Positions 37,630 through 46,202 of a stretch of 64,000 bases of DNA are shown here, piece by piece. A program made the translations under genes and the position numbers. Each line of letters starts with the position of its first letter. Position 1 is the first letter of the stretch. Below the pieces are notes generated by a model that was given only the letters and a program-made list of their open reading frames with translations, had not been told where the DNA came from and did not search any database. This DNA comes from Phyllobacterium sp. 628 (GTDB lineage: Bacteria; Pseudomonadota; Alphaproteobacteria; Rhizobiales; Rhizobiaceae): contig NZ_CP050301.1 of assembly GCF_014189505.1 (NCBI RefSeq), forward strand, positions 2,735,501 through 2,799,500, given 5' to 3'.

Positions 37630-38103
37630 ATGACATCCCTTGAAATCGGCAATTCCGCACCCGAGTTTATGCTGCCCCGCGATGGCGGCGGTATGCTCTC
37701 CTTGGCGGAGTTGCGCGGCAAACCTGTGGTGCTGTATTTCTACCCGAAGGACGATACGAGCGGTTGCACACAGGAGGCCATCGAGTTTTCCGGTCTCAAG
37801 CCTGAATTCGAAAAGCTTGGTGCAAGGGTCATTGGTATGTCTCCCGACCCCACCAAGAAGCATGACAAGTTCAAGACCAAATATGACCTGAAGGTTGATC
37901 TCGTTGCCGACGAAGAAAAGACCATTCTGGAAGCTTACGGTGTGTGGGCCGAAAAGAGCATGTATGGCCGCAAATATATGGGTGTGGAGCGCACGACATT
38001 CCTCATCGATTCGAATGGCAAGATCGCCAGGATCTGGAACAAGGTGAAGGTTCCCAACCACGCTGCGGAAGTTCTCGAGGCCACCAGGGCGCTCAAGGCA
38101 TAA
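37630..38103 (+). CDS. bcp: Thioredoxin-dependent thiol peroxidase (Bcp/PrxQ type peroxiredoxin)
   Basis: A 157-residue peroxiredoxin with the Bcp signature KDDTSGCTQEAIEFSG (peroxidatic Cys about residue 46) and GVERTTFLIDSNG. E. coli Bcp has a resolving Cys five residues later; here no other cysteine is present, so this would be a 1-Cys form needing an external resolving thiol. Reduces hydrogen peroxide and organic hydroperoxides in the cytoplasm. ATG at 37630 is preceded by GGCATTCCT; spacing acceptable. Confidence 0.94.
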   Translation: MTSLEIGNSAPEFMLPRDGGGMLSLAELRGKPVVLYFYPKDDTSGCTQEAIEFSGLKPEFEKLGARVIGMSPDPTKKHDKFKTKYDLKVDLVADEEKTILEAYGVWAEKSMYGRKYMGVERTTFLIDSNGKIARIWNKVKVPNHAAEVLEATRALKA

Positions 38104-38202
38104 ACACGCCGCTTTCCGCTTGAATTCATGGAGGATTATGCTCTTGGTCAGGATTTATTAACCCTAACAGAGTGTAATGCCTCCATGAATTGAAGCTGCA
38201 AA

Positions 38203-39498
38203 ATGACGAGCGCATCCGCCATGAAGAAGGCAAAACACTCCCCCATCTTCAGCAACCGCCAGGAACCCCACACGATCATCATCGCGCGGGGCGAAACGAT
38301 CCGTCATTTCACGCTTCGGCCATGGGCAGCTATTCTTGGCGGCACCCTCGCCTTTGCTCTCGCGGGCACCTATCTGATTGCCACCTCCTATCTGGTATTC
38401 CGCGACGATCTGATCAGCGGCAGCGTTGCCCGTCAGGCCCGCTTGCAGCAAGCCTATGAAGACCGGATTGCCAACCTGCGCACCCAGCTCGATCAGGTCA
38501 CCAGCCGCCAGATGCTCGACCAGCAGCTGATGGACACCAAGGTTGCGGAACTGATCCAGCGGCAGAAATCCCTGACCGAACGTCATGACAAGCTTGTGCC
38601 GCTGCTGCAGCGCGCCGAACATGCCGGCGCAGCTATCCCGCCTGAAGCAGATAACAACGCCCCGATGGACAGCAACGGCGACGATGTTGTGAAGGCTGAA
38701 GACGACGGCTTTTACGGCATTGATCCGATCATCACCGGCCCGACGACGGCAACACGCAAACCCGTCCCGCCGCGCGAGGACGACAAGTCGAAGCGCGGTG
38801 TCGACAAGGCAGAGCTCTTGCTGAAAAAAGTCAACACATCGCTGACGGATATCGAGGCCAAACAGGTTGCACAGATGCAAGCCCTGTCCAACACCGCCTA
38901 TGAGAATGCCGACAAGATCATGGAAGCGCTGGCGGCGACGGGTGTCAAACCTGAACTCGACGGCAAGTCCGATACGGGTGGTCCGTTCATTCCTGCCGGT
39001 TCTGTTGCCCCGTTCGACGCCAAGCTCAACGATCTTGATCAGGCACTGGAGCGGCTTGAAGGTGCCAAAGCGCTGGCAAAGACCATTCCGATTTCGAATC
39101 CTGTGCCAGGGATGCCGGTTTCCAGCACCTTCGGCGTGCGCAAGGACCCCATTATCGGTTCCATGGCCTTCCATTCCGGCATTGATTTTCGCGCCATCTC
39201 CGGTTCATCCGTAAAGGCAACCGCCAATGGCACTGTGACCGAGGCGGGTTATAATGGCGGCTACGGCAATATGGTCGAGATCGACCACGGCAATGGCCTC
39301 TCGACCCGCTATGGCCATATGAGCCAGATCCTCGTCAGCGTCGGCCAAAAGATCAGCATTGGCGATGTCGTCGGCAAGGTGGGCAGCACCGGCCGCTCCA
39401 CCGGCCCGCATCTGCATTATGAAGTGCGCCGCAACGGCACTGCTCTTAATCCCGCAGGGTTTCTGACCGTTGGCCGCGAAGTCGCCGCCGAACTTTAA
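38203..39498 (+). CDS. M23 family metallopeptidase with coiled-coil region
   Basis: A 431-residue membrane-anchored peptidase. One membrane segment lies near 46-66 (WAAILGGTLAFALAGTYLI), followed by a heptad-rich coiled coil (about 80-145 and 195-260) and a C-terminal LytM/M23 domain with zinc ligands in HSGIDFRA (H/D), HGNGLSTRYGHM and GPHLHYEV (HxH). Active-site residues appear complete, so it could cut cross-links in peptidoglycan or activate another amidase. The ATG at 38203 is followed closely by a second ATG. It lies between bcp and the cluster of small secreted proteins. Confidence 0.9.
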   Translation: MTSASAMKKAKHSPIFSNRQEPHTIIIARGETIRHFTLRPWAAILGGTLAFALAGTYLIATSYLVFRDDLISGSVARQARLQQAYEDRIANLRTQLDQVTSRQMLDQQLMDTKVAELIQRQKSLTERHDKLVPLLQRAEHAGAAIPPEADNNAPMDSNGDDVVKAEDDGFYGIDPIITGPTTATRKPVPPREDDKSKRGVDKAELLLKKVNTSLTDIEAKQVAQMQALSNTAYENADKIMEALAATGVKPELDGKSDTGGPFIPAGSVAPFDAKLNDLDQALERLEGAKALAKTIPISNPVPGMPVSSTFGVRKDPIIGSMAFHSGIDFRAISGSSVKATANGTVTEAGYNGGYGNMVEIDHGNGLSTRYGHMSQILVSVGQKISIGDVVGKVGSTGRSTGPHLHYEVRRNGTALNPAGFLTVGREVAAEL

Positions 39499-39509
39499 CC
39501 AACTTCGTT

Positions 39510-39947
39510 CTATTTGCAGACGTTCTCGATAGGCTTGAAGTCAGACAGACGGACCCGCGTTGTCTCAACTGGCAGGGTGACCCAAGCGTCCAAATTGAGA
39601 CAGCCGTTCACCTTCACGGTGGCGATGCTCTCCTTCCCCCGAAACGCTGTTGCCGTAAACCCCACAGGGACGGCTGTACGCTCAAAAACATGCAGCTTTG
39701 CAATACCCACGGCTCCGCCCGGCGGTGCGAGGCTGACGGTAATCTCCCCTGGACCTGTGGCGTCGGGCCCGATCCGCGATCGCCGCGCCGGGCCAAGTGT
39801 CAAACTCGTCTTCCCGGAAACGGCGAAGGTTTTTTGGAACCCGGTTGAAATTTCGACGTGAGTTTCCACCGGCGCTGCTTGCACAGGGACCGAAGTTGCG
39901 GTCGCGAAAAGACCAATGGCTATGAACAGCTTGAACAAGGTCCGCAT
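39510..39947 (-). CDS. Secreted protein of unknown function (145 residues)
   Basis: I do not recognise a family. A signal peptide (LFKLFIAIGLFATATSVPVQAA) ends near residue 24. The mature part is small and beta-rich, with KTSLTLGPARRSRIGPDATG and a single cysteine pair (GCLNLD and ENVCK) that could form a disulfide. It is separated from the next small secreted protein gene by 13 bases and convergent with the M23 peptidase. Confidence 0.7.
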   Translation of the reverse strand: MRTLFKLFIAIGLFATATSVPVQAAPVETHVEISTGFQKTFAVSGKTSLTLGPARRSRIGPDATGPGEITVSLAPPGGAVGIAKLHVFERTAVPVGFTATAFRGKESIATVKVNGCLNLDAWVTLPVETTRVRLSDFKPIENVCK

Positions 39948-39960
39948 AAGGGTTCCTCTC

Positions 39961-40296
39961 CTATTCCAATAGCTTTTTATTGAGCTCCAGCTCCAGATCT
40001 ATGATCGCATCCGACAGAGGCTGGTCGGGGATTGCCATGCACTTCTCTTCCACCGCCTTGAAATATTCTTCTTCGTGACCTTCCTTCAAGACATCAGGCC
40101 CCGGCTGGGTTTCATTGAAGCCGCTTATGAAACCGGCGATCCAATCGCGATAGCCTTGACCGAGGATGTGTCTCTTTCCGAAACTGTAAAGAAATGTCTG
40201 GCAGGTCACAGCGCCGGGACCGAACTGGGTTTTGGCTCCAGCCGGAAAACTCCAGATCAATGGAAGACTTGTTGCCGCGATGAGTATCAAGCGCAT
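39961..40296 (-). CDS. Small secreted protein with a WxxGFxSGxN motif
   Basis: A 111-residue protein; MRLILIAATS at 40296 starts a signal peptide with cleavage near AGA-K. The mature part has one internal YRDWIAGFISGFNE segment and two cysteines (VTCQTFL and EKCMAIP). The W-x-x-G-F-x-S-G-x-N pattern recalls small periplasmic HdeA/Rap1a-type families, but I cannot assign one with confidence. It lies upstream of the 145-residue secreted protein, with which it may share a transcript. Confidence 0.65.
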   Translation of the reverse strand: MRLILIAATSLPLIWSFPAGAKTQFGPGAVTCQTFLYSFGKRHILGQGYRDWIAGFISGFNETQPGPDVLKEGHEEEYFKAVEEKCMAIPDQPLSDAIIDLELELNKKLLE

Positions 40297-40528
40297 TCGT
40301 GTGACTTTCCCGGCAGCGGACAAAATGTCCGCTGCAAATACCTAACATACCTCAAAAAACAGGTCTGCTGGCATTTGCCAGTGATGCTGGCAATGCCCGG
40401 CTCTCACGTCCATTCCATTCCAGCAAATCAATGCGTTAGATATCGACACTGAGACGGATCATGTATCCGCAATCTTCCGCTCCTAAGGACGACAGCTCGA
40501 GCCAATTTGGAAATTGAGAGCAGCTGCT

Positions 40529-40870
40529 ATGCACAAAGTGTCGATGGTACAGGTGATGATGAGTCACTCCGCCCGGTCGGAAATCTTCAGCCGCATGCTG
40601 GAACTGAGCGGCGAGCCGGCGGGCGCTGTCACTATCGAAACCGATGAAGCGTTTTCGCATGAATGCGAGGCCATTGGCGTTGACACCGCTCAAGGCACAA
40701 AGATCACCCTGCCCGCCCTTGCAATCGCCGAATATCTGAGCGGCACCGGTCCGTGGGACGAAGGCGGCCGGTTTGCTGGCAGCAACCGTTACCAGATCGG
40801 CACAGCCGCTGACGAGCGGATCATAGATGTCATGTGGTCATGTTTTCTCGAAGATCAGCGAGAAGATTGA
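40529..40870 (+). CDS. Hypothetical protein (113 residues)
   Basis: Starting at ATG 40529, 113 residues without signal peptide, membrane segment or recognised motif. The middle contains a GPWDEGGRFAGSNRYQIG segment. An in-frame TTG at 40514 would lengthen it; ATG at 40544 (MVQVMMSHS) would shorten it. Codon use resembles neighbours. It lies in the accessory-looking stretch 39.5-41.4 kb. Confidence 0.55.
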   Translation: MHKVSMVQVMMSHSARSEIFSRMLELSGEPAGAVTIETDEAFSHECEAIGVDTAQGTKITLPALAIAEYLSGTGPWDEGGRFAGSNRYQIGTAADERIIDVMWSCFLEDQRED

Positions 40871-40934
40871 AAACGAGACTCACCATAAGAATAGTAAAAG
40901 CCTCGCTTGTGTGAGACTTTTACCGAAACGTTTT

Positions 40935-41378
40935 CTATATTTTACCCTGCTTCTTTAAAACATCTGCCGCATCGAATGCTCCACGCGCACCGGGCTCTTT
41001 AGCTTTAAACATAACAACAGTCACACCGACATTTGCTGTTGGTGCATACACCGGCCTTGCAAAGCTCTGTCCTGTGTATGTGCCATAAGCCGTATTGCCA
41101 TACACATTGGCACTTGCCATACCTGAACCGTATGTTTGTATCCCAGCCAACGTATGTCCTTGTGAAGTCGAGGCCTGTTCTAAACGAAAATGCGTATAGC
41201 CCCGCTTTAATGTGGCTTCGGCGGCTTTCTTCATTGTCATGCTTGGCGCGCTGCCCACGAACAAAAGGCCGCTTGCTTGTGTATCCAACCGCACCATATT
41301 CTGTGCCAATGGCATTTCACTCGTAGTCGCACATGCGGTAATAAACAACGATATTACACCGATAAATATCCGCTTCAT
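40935..41378 (-). CDS. Small lipoprotein of unknown function
   Basis: A 147-residue protein starting MKRIFIGVISLFITAC, whose L-F-I-T-A-C end is a lipobox with the modified Cys at residue 16. The mature sequence has a MKKAAEATLKRGYTHFRLE block and a glycine/tyrosine-rich stretch (SGMASANVYGNTAYGTYTG). It resembles the Caulobacter-type CC0125/CC1285 lipoprotein group, but this is a tentative match. The first nine codons of the longer frame (from 41405) are not used because MKRIF is followed directly by the signal. Confidence 0.75.
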   Translation of the reverse strand: MKRIFIGVISLFITACATTSEMPLAQNMVRLDTQASGLLFVGSAPSMTMKKAAEATLKRGYTHFRLEQASTSQGHTLAGIQTYGSGMASANVYGNTAYGTYTGQSFARPVYAPTANVGVTVVMFKAKEPGARGAFDAADVLKKQGKI

Positions 41379-41558
41379 ATTTCCCCCTATTATACTATTG
41401 CCCATACCGGACGGCGCGAATTTGTACAGGGAGTCTCTCCTTGACGATATCCAACTTCTTGGTAATTTTATGCTGAAATTCTTAGATGAATTGCATCTGG
41501 TTCAGTCAGTGTGCGGACGCTTAGAACTACTGTCATTCAACAGAAACTTGCTACTACT

Positions 41559-42113
41559 CTAACACCGGTTCAACACTTGGAACTCCTGTTCCAGCACACC
41601 CATCATGATATCATCGTGGAATGCGCCATCGACAAAGGCGGCGTCGCGCTCCCGCCCTTCGATGACAAAGCCGCATTTCTCATAGGCGCGGATCGCGCGT
41701 TGATTATAGGCAAGCACCCGAAGGCCAATGCGGTGCAGGCCAAGCACATCAAAGGCGTAGGCTAGCACAAGCTTGATAGCTTCTGACCCAAGCCCGTGCC
41801 CAAGCAAGGCAGGATCATAAATGCCGATGGCCAGTGAGGCACGCCGGTCGCTGAGATTGACGTGATCGAGCCGTATCTCGCCGATCAATGATTCATGCTC
41901 AATAACCCAGGCATAGGGATGCTCGGCAAGGCTCTCTACCCACATGGCCGCACCGTGGGACGTCATTTCACTCAGTTCCTCCCGGCTGCCGCCAAACATG
42001 CGATAAATCTCCAGGTCGTGTCCAAGTGCCAGCCGTACTTGGGCATCACCGTTGTGCGGACGCCGCAGGAAAACGCGTTCTCCATCGAGCGTCACCAATT
42101 GTCCGGGTTCCAT
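41559..42113 (-). CDS. RimJ/RimL-type GNAT N-acetyltransferase
   Basis: A 184-residue GNAT of the RimJ type. Start MEPGQLVTLDGERVFLRR at 42113 has GGAGGT well placed; the longer frame reads through the prfB terminator hairpin and is rejected. The acetyl-CoA loop region is PALLGHGLGSEAIKLVLAYAF with LHRIGLRVLAYNQRAIRAYEKCGF. RimJ-like proteins acetylate N-terminal residues or free amines; substrate unknown. It is downstream of prfB but separated by a strong terminator, so it has its own promoter. Confidence 0.92.
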   Translation of the reverse strand: MEPGQLVTLDGERVFLRRPHNGDAQVRLALGHDLEIYRMFGGSREELSEMTSHGAAMWVESLAEHPYAWVIEHESLIGEIRLDHVNLSDRRASLAIGIYDPALLGHGLGSEAIKLVLAYAFDVLGLHRIGLRVLAYNQRAIRAYEKCGFVIEGRERDAAFVDGAFHDDIMMGVLEQEFQVLNRC

Positions 42114-42133
42114 TTGGGTTACCTCCGAATAAA

Positions 42134-42168
42134 AATCCCCCGGCAGGATTGTGTCCTGCCGGGGGATT
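42134..42168 (-). terminator. Rho-independent terminator of prfB
   Basis: AATCCCCCGGCAGGA pairs perfectly (15 bp) with TCCTGCCGGGGGATT around a five-base loop, and on the reverse strand it is followed by TTTATT. It lies about 30 bases after the prfB stop. Confidence 0.9.
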
Positions 42169-42196
42169 GTATTCAACCTGCACGATACAAACGCCT

Positions 42197-43325
42197 TTAG
42201 GCGATGTCCTGCACTTCAACATCGGAACCGTGCACCCGGTGCGCCAGCGCGGCTTCCATGAACATGTCCACTTCGCCGTCGAGCACGTCCTGCGGGCTGG
42301 TGCTTTCGACCCCGGTGCGCAGGTCCTTGACCAGCTGGTATGGCTGCAACACGTAAGAGCGGATCTGGTGCCCCCAGCCAATATCGGTTTTGGAAGCGGA
42401 AATGGCATCAGCTGCCTGTTCGCGCTTTTCCAGCTCGGCTTCATAAAGCCGGGCGCGCAACATTGACCATGCCGTGGCACGGTTCTTGTGCTGCGACCGT
42501 TCCGCCTGACACTGCACAACGATACCGGTGGCGATATGCGTGATACGCACGGCCGAATCCGTCGTGTTGACGTGCTGACCGCCTGCACCCGAGGCGCGAT
42601 ACGTGTCAATACGCACATCGGCTTCCGTCACCGCGATATCGATATTGTCATCGACAACCGGATAGACCCAGATGCTGGAGAACGATGTGTGCCGCCGCGC
42701 ATTGGAATCATAAGGCGAAATGCGCACCAGCCGGTGCACACCCGATTCGGTCTTCATCAGACCATAGGCATTGTGGCCCTTGATCAGGATTGTTGCAGAC
42801 TTGATACCGGCTTCTTCACCGTCATGGATTTCCAGAAGTTCGACCTTCATGCGCTTGCGTTCGGCCCAGCGCGTATACATGCGCAGCAGCATCGACGCCC
42901 AGTCCTGACTCTCGGTACCGCCCGCGCCCGAATGCACTTCGACATAGGTGTCATTGGCATCGGCTTCGCCGGACAACAGCGTGTCGATCTGGCGGCGGTC
43001 CACTTCCACCTTTATGGCGCGGATGCCCTCTTCCGCTTCGGTGACGATGGACTTGTCGCCCTCTTCGTCGCCCATGGCGATCAGTTCGATATTGTCCTCA
43101 AGCGATTGCGACAGGCTGCGGATGGAGTTGATCGCATCTTCCAGCTGCTGGCGTTCGCGCATCAGCTTCTGGGCTTCCTGAGCGTCGTTCCACAGCGTCG
43201 GGTCCTCGGCAAGCTGGTTCAGATAGCCCAGGCGTTTGATTGACGTATCCCAGTCAAAGATGCCTCCTCAGCAGGCTTATGGCCTGCTTGATCTCATCGA
43301 CCAGCGTCTCGATTTCAGCGCGCAT
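42197..43325 (-). CDS. prfB: Peptide chain release factor 2, with programmed +1 frameshift
   Basis: Releases the peptide at UGA and UAA. The frame from ATG 43325 encodes [14 protein letters not shown]... and meets TGA at codon 24 (43256-43254). Just before it AGGAGG-CAT-CTT-TGA-C reproduces the classical RF2 recoding site: an internal Shine-Dalgarno three bases upstream of CTT-TGA. After a +1 shift the reading continues [15 protein letters not shown] and runs to 42197, giving 375 residues as expected for RF2. The catalytic GGQ is in GAGGQHVNT. The codon-recognition tripeptide, usually SPF, reads SPY. Start has AAGGA upstream. mrcA lies directly upstream. Confidence 0.95.
43252..43267 (-). promoter_or_regulatory. 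prfB recoding site (internal Shine-Dalgarno and CTT-TGA-C)
   Basis: On the reverse strand AGGAGG is followed by CAT, then CTT TGA C, with the spacing known from E. coli and many other bacteria. It couples RF2 level to its own activity: when RF2 is scarce the ribosome pauses at UGA and shifts by +1. Confidence 0.93.
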
Positions 43326-43440
43326 CGGCTGTCCGTTCCTTCTGTATATGGCAGTGTTTTCGAATTGCGGCGGACCATATTCACTGGTCCGCGCGATGTA
43401 AAGTCTTCAGACTTTACGAAAAAGTCTTGAGGGTAAGCGG

Positions 43441-45900
43441 TCAGAAAAGTCCGCCGCCGCCACCCTGAATGGCGCGATTGACGTTGGGCGACTGCACTTC
43501 CACCGGTGCACCCTCGGAGAATGAATTCGCGCCAATCACCGAATAACTGTCCGCAGGGCCTGTACCGGGTTTGAAGGCTTCCATGATCACGTTGGGCTGG
43601 CCTTCGCTCGCACGCATGCCGGTCTTGCGGTCGATGGCAACCACGGTCATGCCTTCCGGCACACGGAAATCAACCGACCGCTGGCCCTTCATGGCTGCGT
43701 CGAAGAAATCCTTGGCCACGGGAGCAGCAAGACCGCCACCCGTGCCGCCATGGCCCATCGCCATGGGCGTGTCATAACCAAGATAGAGACCGATCACGAG
43801 ATCCGGCGTGAAGCCCATGAACCAGGCGTCCTTTTCGTCATTTGTCGTACCGGTCTTGCCGGCGATTGGACGGTTCAGGCTCTTCAGGATCGTTGCGGTA
43901 CCGCGCTGGATAACGCCTTCCATCATCGATGTGATCTGATAGGCAGTCATCGGGTCAAGCACCTGATCGCGGTCATCGACCAGTTCCGGCTCCGGCTGAT
44001 TCTTCCAGTCTTCAGCCGTACAGGCTTCGCACTTGCGCTCGTCATGTTTGAAGATGGTCTTGCCGTAGCGGTCTTGAATACGATCGACGATCGATGGCGT
44101 GATCTTGCGGCCGCCATTGGCGATAATCGAATAACCCGTCACCATGCGCATCACAGTGGTTTCGCCCGACCCTAGCGCCATGGCCAGAACCGGCAGCATC
44201 TTGTCGTAGATGCCGAAGCGTTCGGCATATTCGGCCACGAGCTTCATGCCCATATCCTGCGCCAGCCGCACGGTCATGAGATTGCGCGATTGTTCAATGC
44301 CGTAGCGCAGGGTGGATGGACCAGCAAAATTGCCGCCATAATTCTTTGGTGCCCATACGCCGAGGCTGCCGCCCTGATCGATGGAGATAGGGCCGTCAAG
44401 CACCACGGATGCCGGTGTATAGCCATTGTCAAGCGCCGCCGAGTAGACGAACGGCTTGAACGAAGAGCCCGGCTGGCGCATCGCCTGCGTCGCACGGTTG
44501 AATTCCGATTCGGCAAAGGAGAAGCCGCCGACCATTGCCAGAACACGGCCCGTATGCGGGTCCATGGCAACCATGGCGCCTTCGATGCCGGGTACCTGAT
44601 GCAGATCGAAGGCCGTGTCACTACCGTCTTTCTTCTGCACAAACACTACATCGCCGGGCTTGAACACACCCTCAAGCGATTTCACCGACGTGCGCCTGCC
44701 GTCCTTATAGAGGTTCATGGCCCACTTGATATCAGCGGCGGCAATCGTGCCCTTCTTGCGTTCCGTCACAAGCCCATTGGCGTCATTGCGCTCAGGCTGC
44801 AGCCCGATCGTTGCCTGGGTGGGCGTTACCTCAAGAATAACCGCCAGCTGCCAATCCGGAACATCGGAGAACGGCTTGATCTCGGCAAGCGGGAGACCCC
44901 AGTCGCCAATGGTTGAAATCGTCTTGTATGGCCCGCGATAGCCCTTGGCCTCGTCATACTTGAACAGGCCGTGCTGCAGGGCGGCGCGCGCCTGCACCTG
45001 CATTTTCGGATCCAGCGTCGTGCGGACGGACAGGCCGCCCTCATACAGCGCGTTCTCGCCGTATTTGCCGATGATCTGGCGACGAACTTCTTCTGTGAAA
45101 TATTCGGAAGCGAAGAGATAATTTCCGGTATGACGCGGCGTCACGCCCAGCGGTTCGGCTTTGGCCGTCTTGGCTTCATCCATCGTGATGTAGCCATTTT
45201 CGGCCATACGGTCGATGACCCAGTTGCGGCGCTCAAGCGCGCGCTCGGTCTGGCGGAACGGATGATAGTTGGAAGGTCCCTTCGGGAGCGCAGCCAGATA
45301 GGCCGCCTCGGCAATACTGAGCTCGTTGACCGACTTGTTGTAATAAGTCAGCGCCGCACCGGCGATACCGTAGGAATTCAGGCCGAAGAAAATTTCGTTG
45401 AGGTAGAGCTCGAGAATACGGTCCTTGGAATAGGCCTGCTCGATGCGGAAGGACAGAATTGCTTCCTTGACCTTGCGGCCCATCGTCTGATCGGACGACA
45501 GAAGGAAGTTCTTTGCCACCTGCTGGGTGATGGTCGATGCGCCGACTGGACGGCGCGAGCCCCAGTTCTGCACGTTGACGATAATTGCGCGGGCAAGACC
45601 GCTGATATCGATACCGGGATGCTGGTAGAAGTTCTTGTCTTCTGCGGAGATGAAAGCAGCCTTCACGCGGTCAGGAACTGCCTGGATCGGCAAATACAAC
45701 CGGCGCTGCCGCGCAAACTCTGCCATCAACGCACCATCAGAAGCGTGGATACGCGTCATGACGGGCGGTTCGTATTTCGCCAGAACTTCGTAGTCAGGCA
45801 GGTCCTTGGATAATTTGACCACATAGAGGGCCGCACCGCCCGCTGCCAAAAGCGCAACAACAGTGCCGATTCCGAAAAAATATCCGATCAAGCGTATCAT
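43441..45900 (-). CDS. mrcA: Penicillin-binding protein 1A (bifunctional glycosyltransferase/transpeptidase)
   Basis: Polymerises and cross-links peptidoglycan. The 819-residue protein has a N-terminal membrane anchor (about 5-28), the GT51 transglycosylase domain (EDKNFYQHPGID near residue 85 and GASTITQQVAKNF), and a transpeptidase domain with SxxK in GSSFKPF, SxN in YGIEQSRNLM and KTG in GKTGTTNDEKD. A C-terminal glycine-rich tail ends the protein. It is downstream of the amidase gene and about 115 bases upstream of prfB. Confidence 0.96.
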   Translation of the reverse strand: MIRLIGYFFGIGTVVALLAAGGAALYVVKLSKDLPDYEVLAKYEPPVMTRIHASDGALMAEFARQRRLYLPIQAVPDRVKAAFISAEDKNFYQHPGIDISGLARAIIVNVQNWGSRRPVGASTITQQVAKNFLLSSDQTMGRKVKEAILSFRIEQAYSKDRILELYLNEIFFGLNSYGIAGAALTYYNKSVNELSIAEAAYLAALPKGPSNYHPFRQTERALERRNWVIDRMAENGYITMDEAKTAKAEPLGVTPRHTGNYLFASEYFTEEVRRQIIGKYGENALYEGGLSVRTTLDPKMQVQARAALQHGLFKYDEAKGYRGPYKTISTIGDWGLPLAEIKPFSDVPDWQLAVILEVTPTQATIGLQPERNDANGLVTERKKGTIAAADIKWAMNLYKDGRRTSVKSLEGVFKPGDVVFVQKKDGSDTAFDLHQVPGIEGAMVAMDPHTGRVLAMVGGFSFAESEFNRATQAMRQPGSSFKPFVYSAALDNGYTPASVVLDGPISIDQGGSLGVWAPKNYGGNFAGPSTLRYGIEQSRNLMTVRLAQDMGMKLVAEYAERFGIYDKMLPVLAMALGSGETTVMRMVTGYSIIANGGRKITPSIVDRIQDRYGKTIFKHDERKCEACTAEDWKNQPEPELVDDRDQVLDPMTAYQITSMMEGVIQRGTATILKSLNRPIAGKTGTTNDEKDAWFMGFTPDLVIGLYLGYDTPMAMGHGGTGGGLAAPVAKDFFDAAMKGQRSVDFRVPEGMTVVAIDRKTGMRASEGQPNVIMEAFKPGTGPADSYSVIGANSFSEGAPVEVQSPNVNRAIQGGGGGLF

Positions 45901-46202
45901 TTGTATCCGGAACCCGTTTCATCCATTTGGCATGTCGATAATCTATGCACGACCAGAATCAATGCAGATCGCACTTCAGAAACACCACTCAAAAGGTACT
46001 CCTGATATAAGTCAGCCGGAAAACACCACGCCCGGCAATTTCAGTGACGCAATTGAGCGACAAATGTGACAAAGGCAAGGACAACCCGGTTCTGCGCACA
46101 ATTTAAATACCAATTGTGGAGTTTCGGCAACGCAAACGCGAGTTTAGTAGTCTCTACAACTATAGCTATGGTTAGTACCGCTGCCAGTCGCGTCGCAAAG
46201 CG
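45901..46202. other. Intergenic region between amidase and mrcA
   Basis: About 300 bases, AT-richer than the genes around it, with no open frame I accept. It probably contains the mrcA promoter; no clear operator or hairpin seen. Confidence 0.4.

Noticed and set aside
38164..39174. 336-codon reverse-strand open frame
   Set aside because: Antisense to the M23 peptidase gene, rich in His/Gln/Arg as expected for a shadow frame.
44971..45813. 280-codon plus-strand open frame
   Set aside because: Antisense to mrcA with no recognisable domain.
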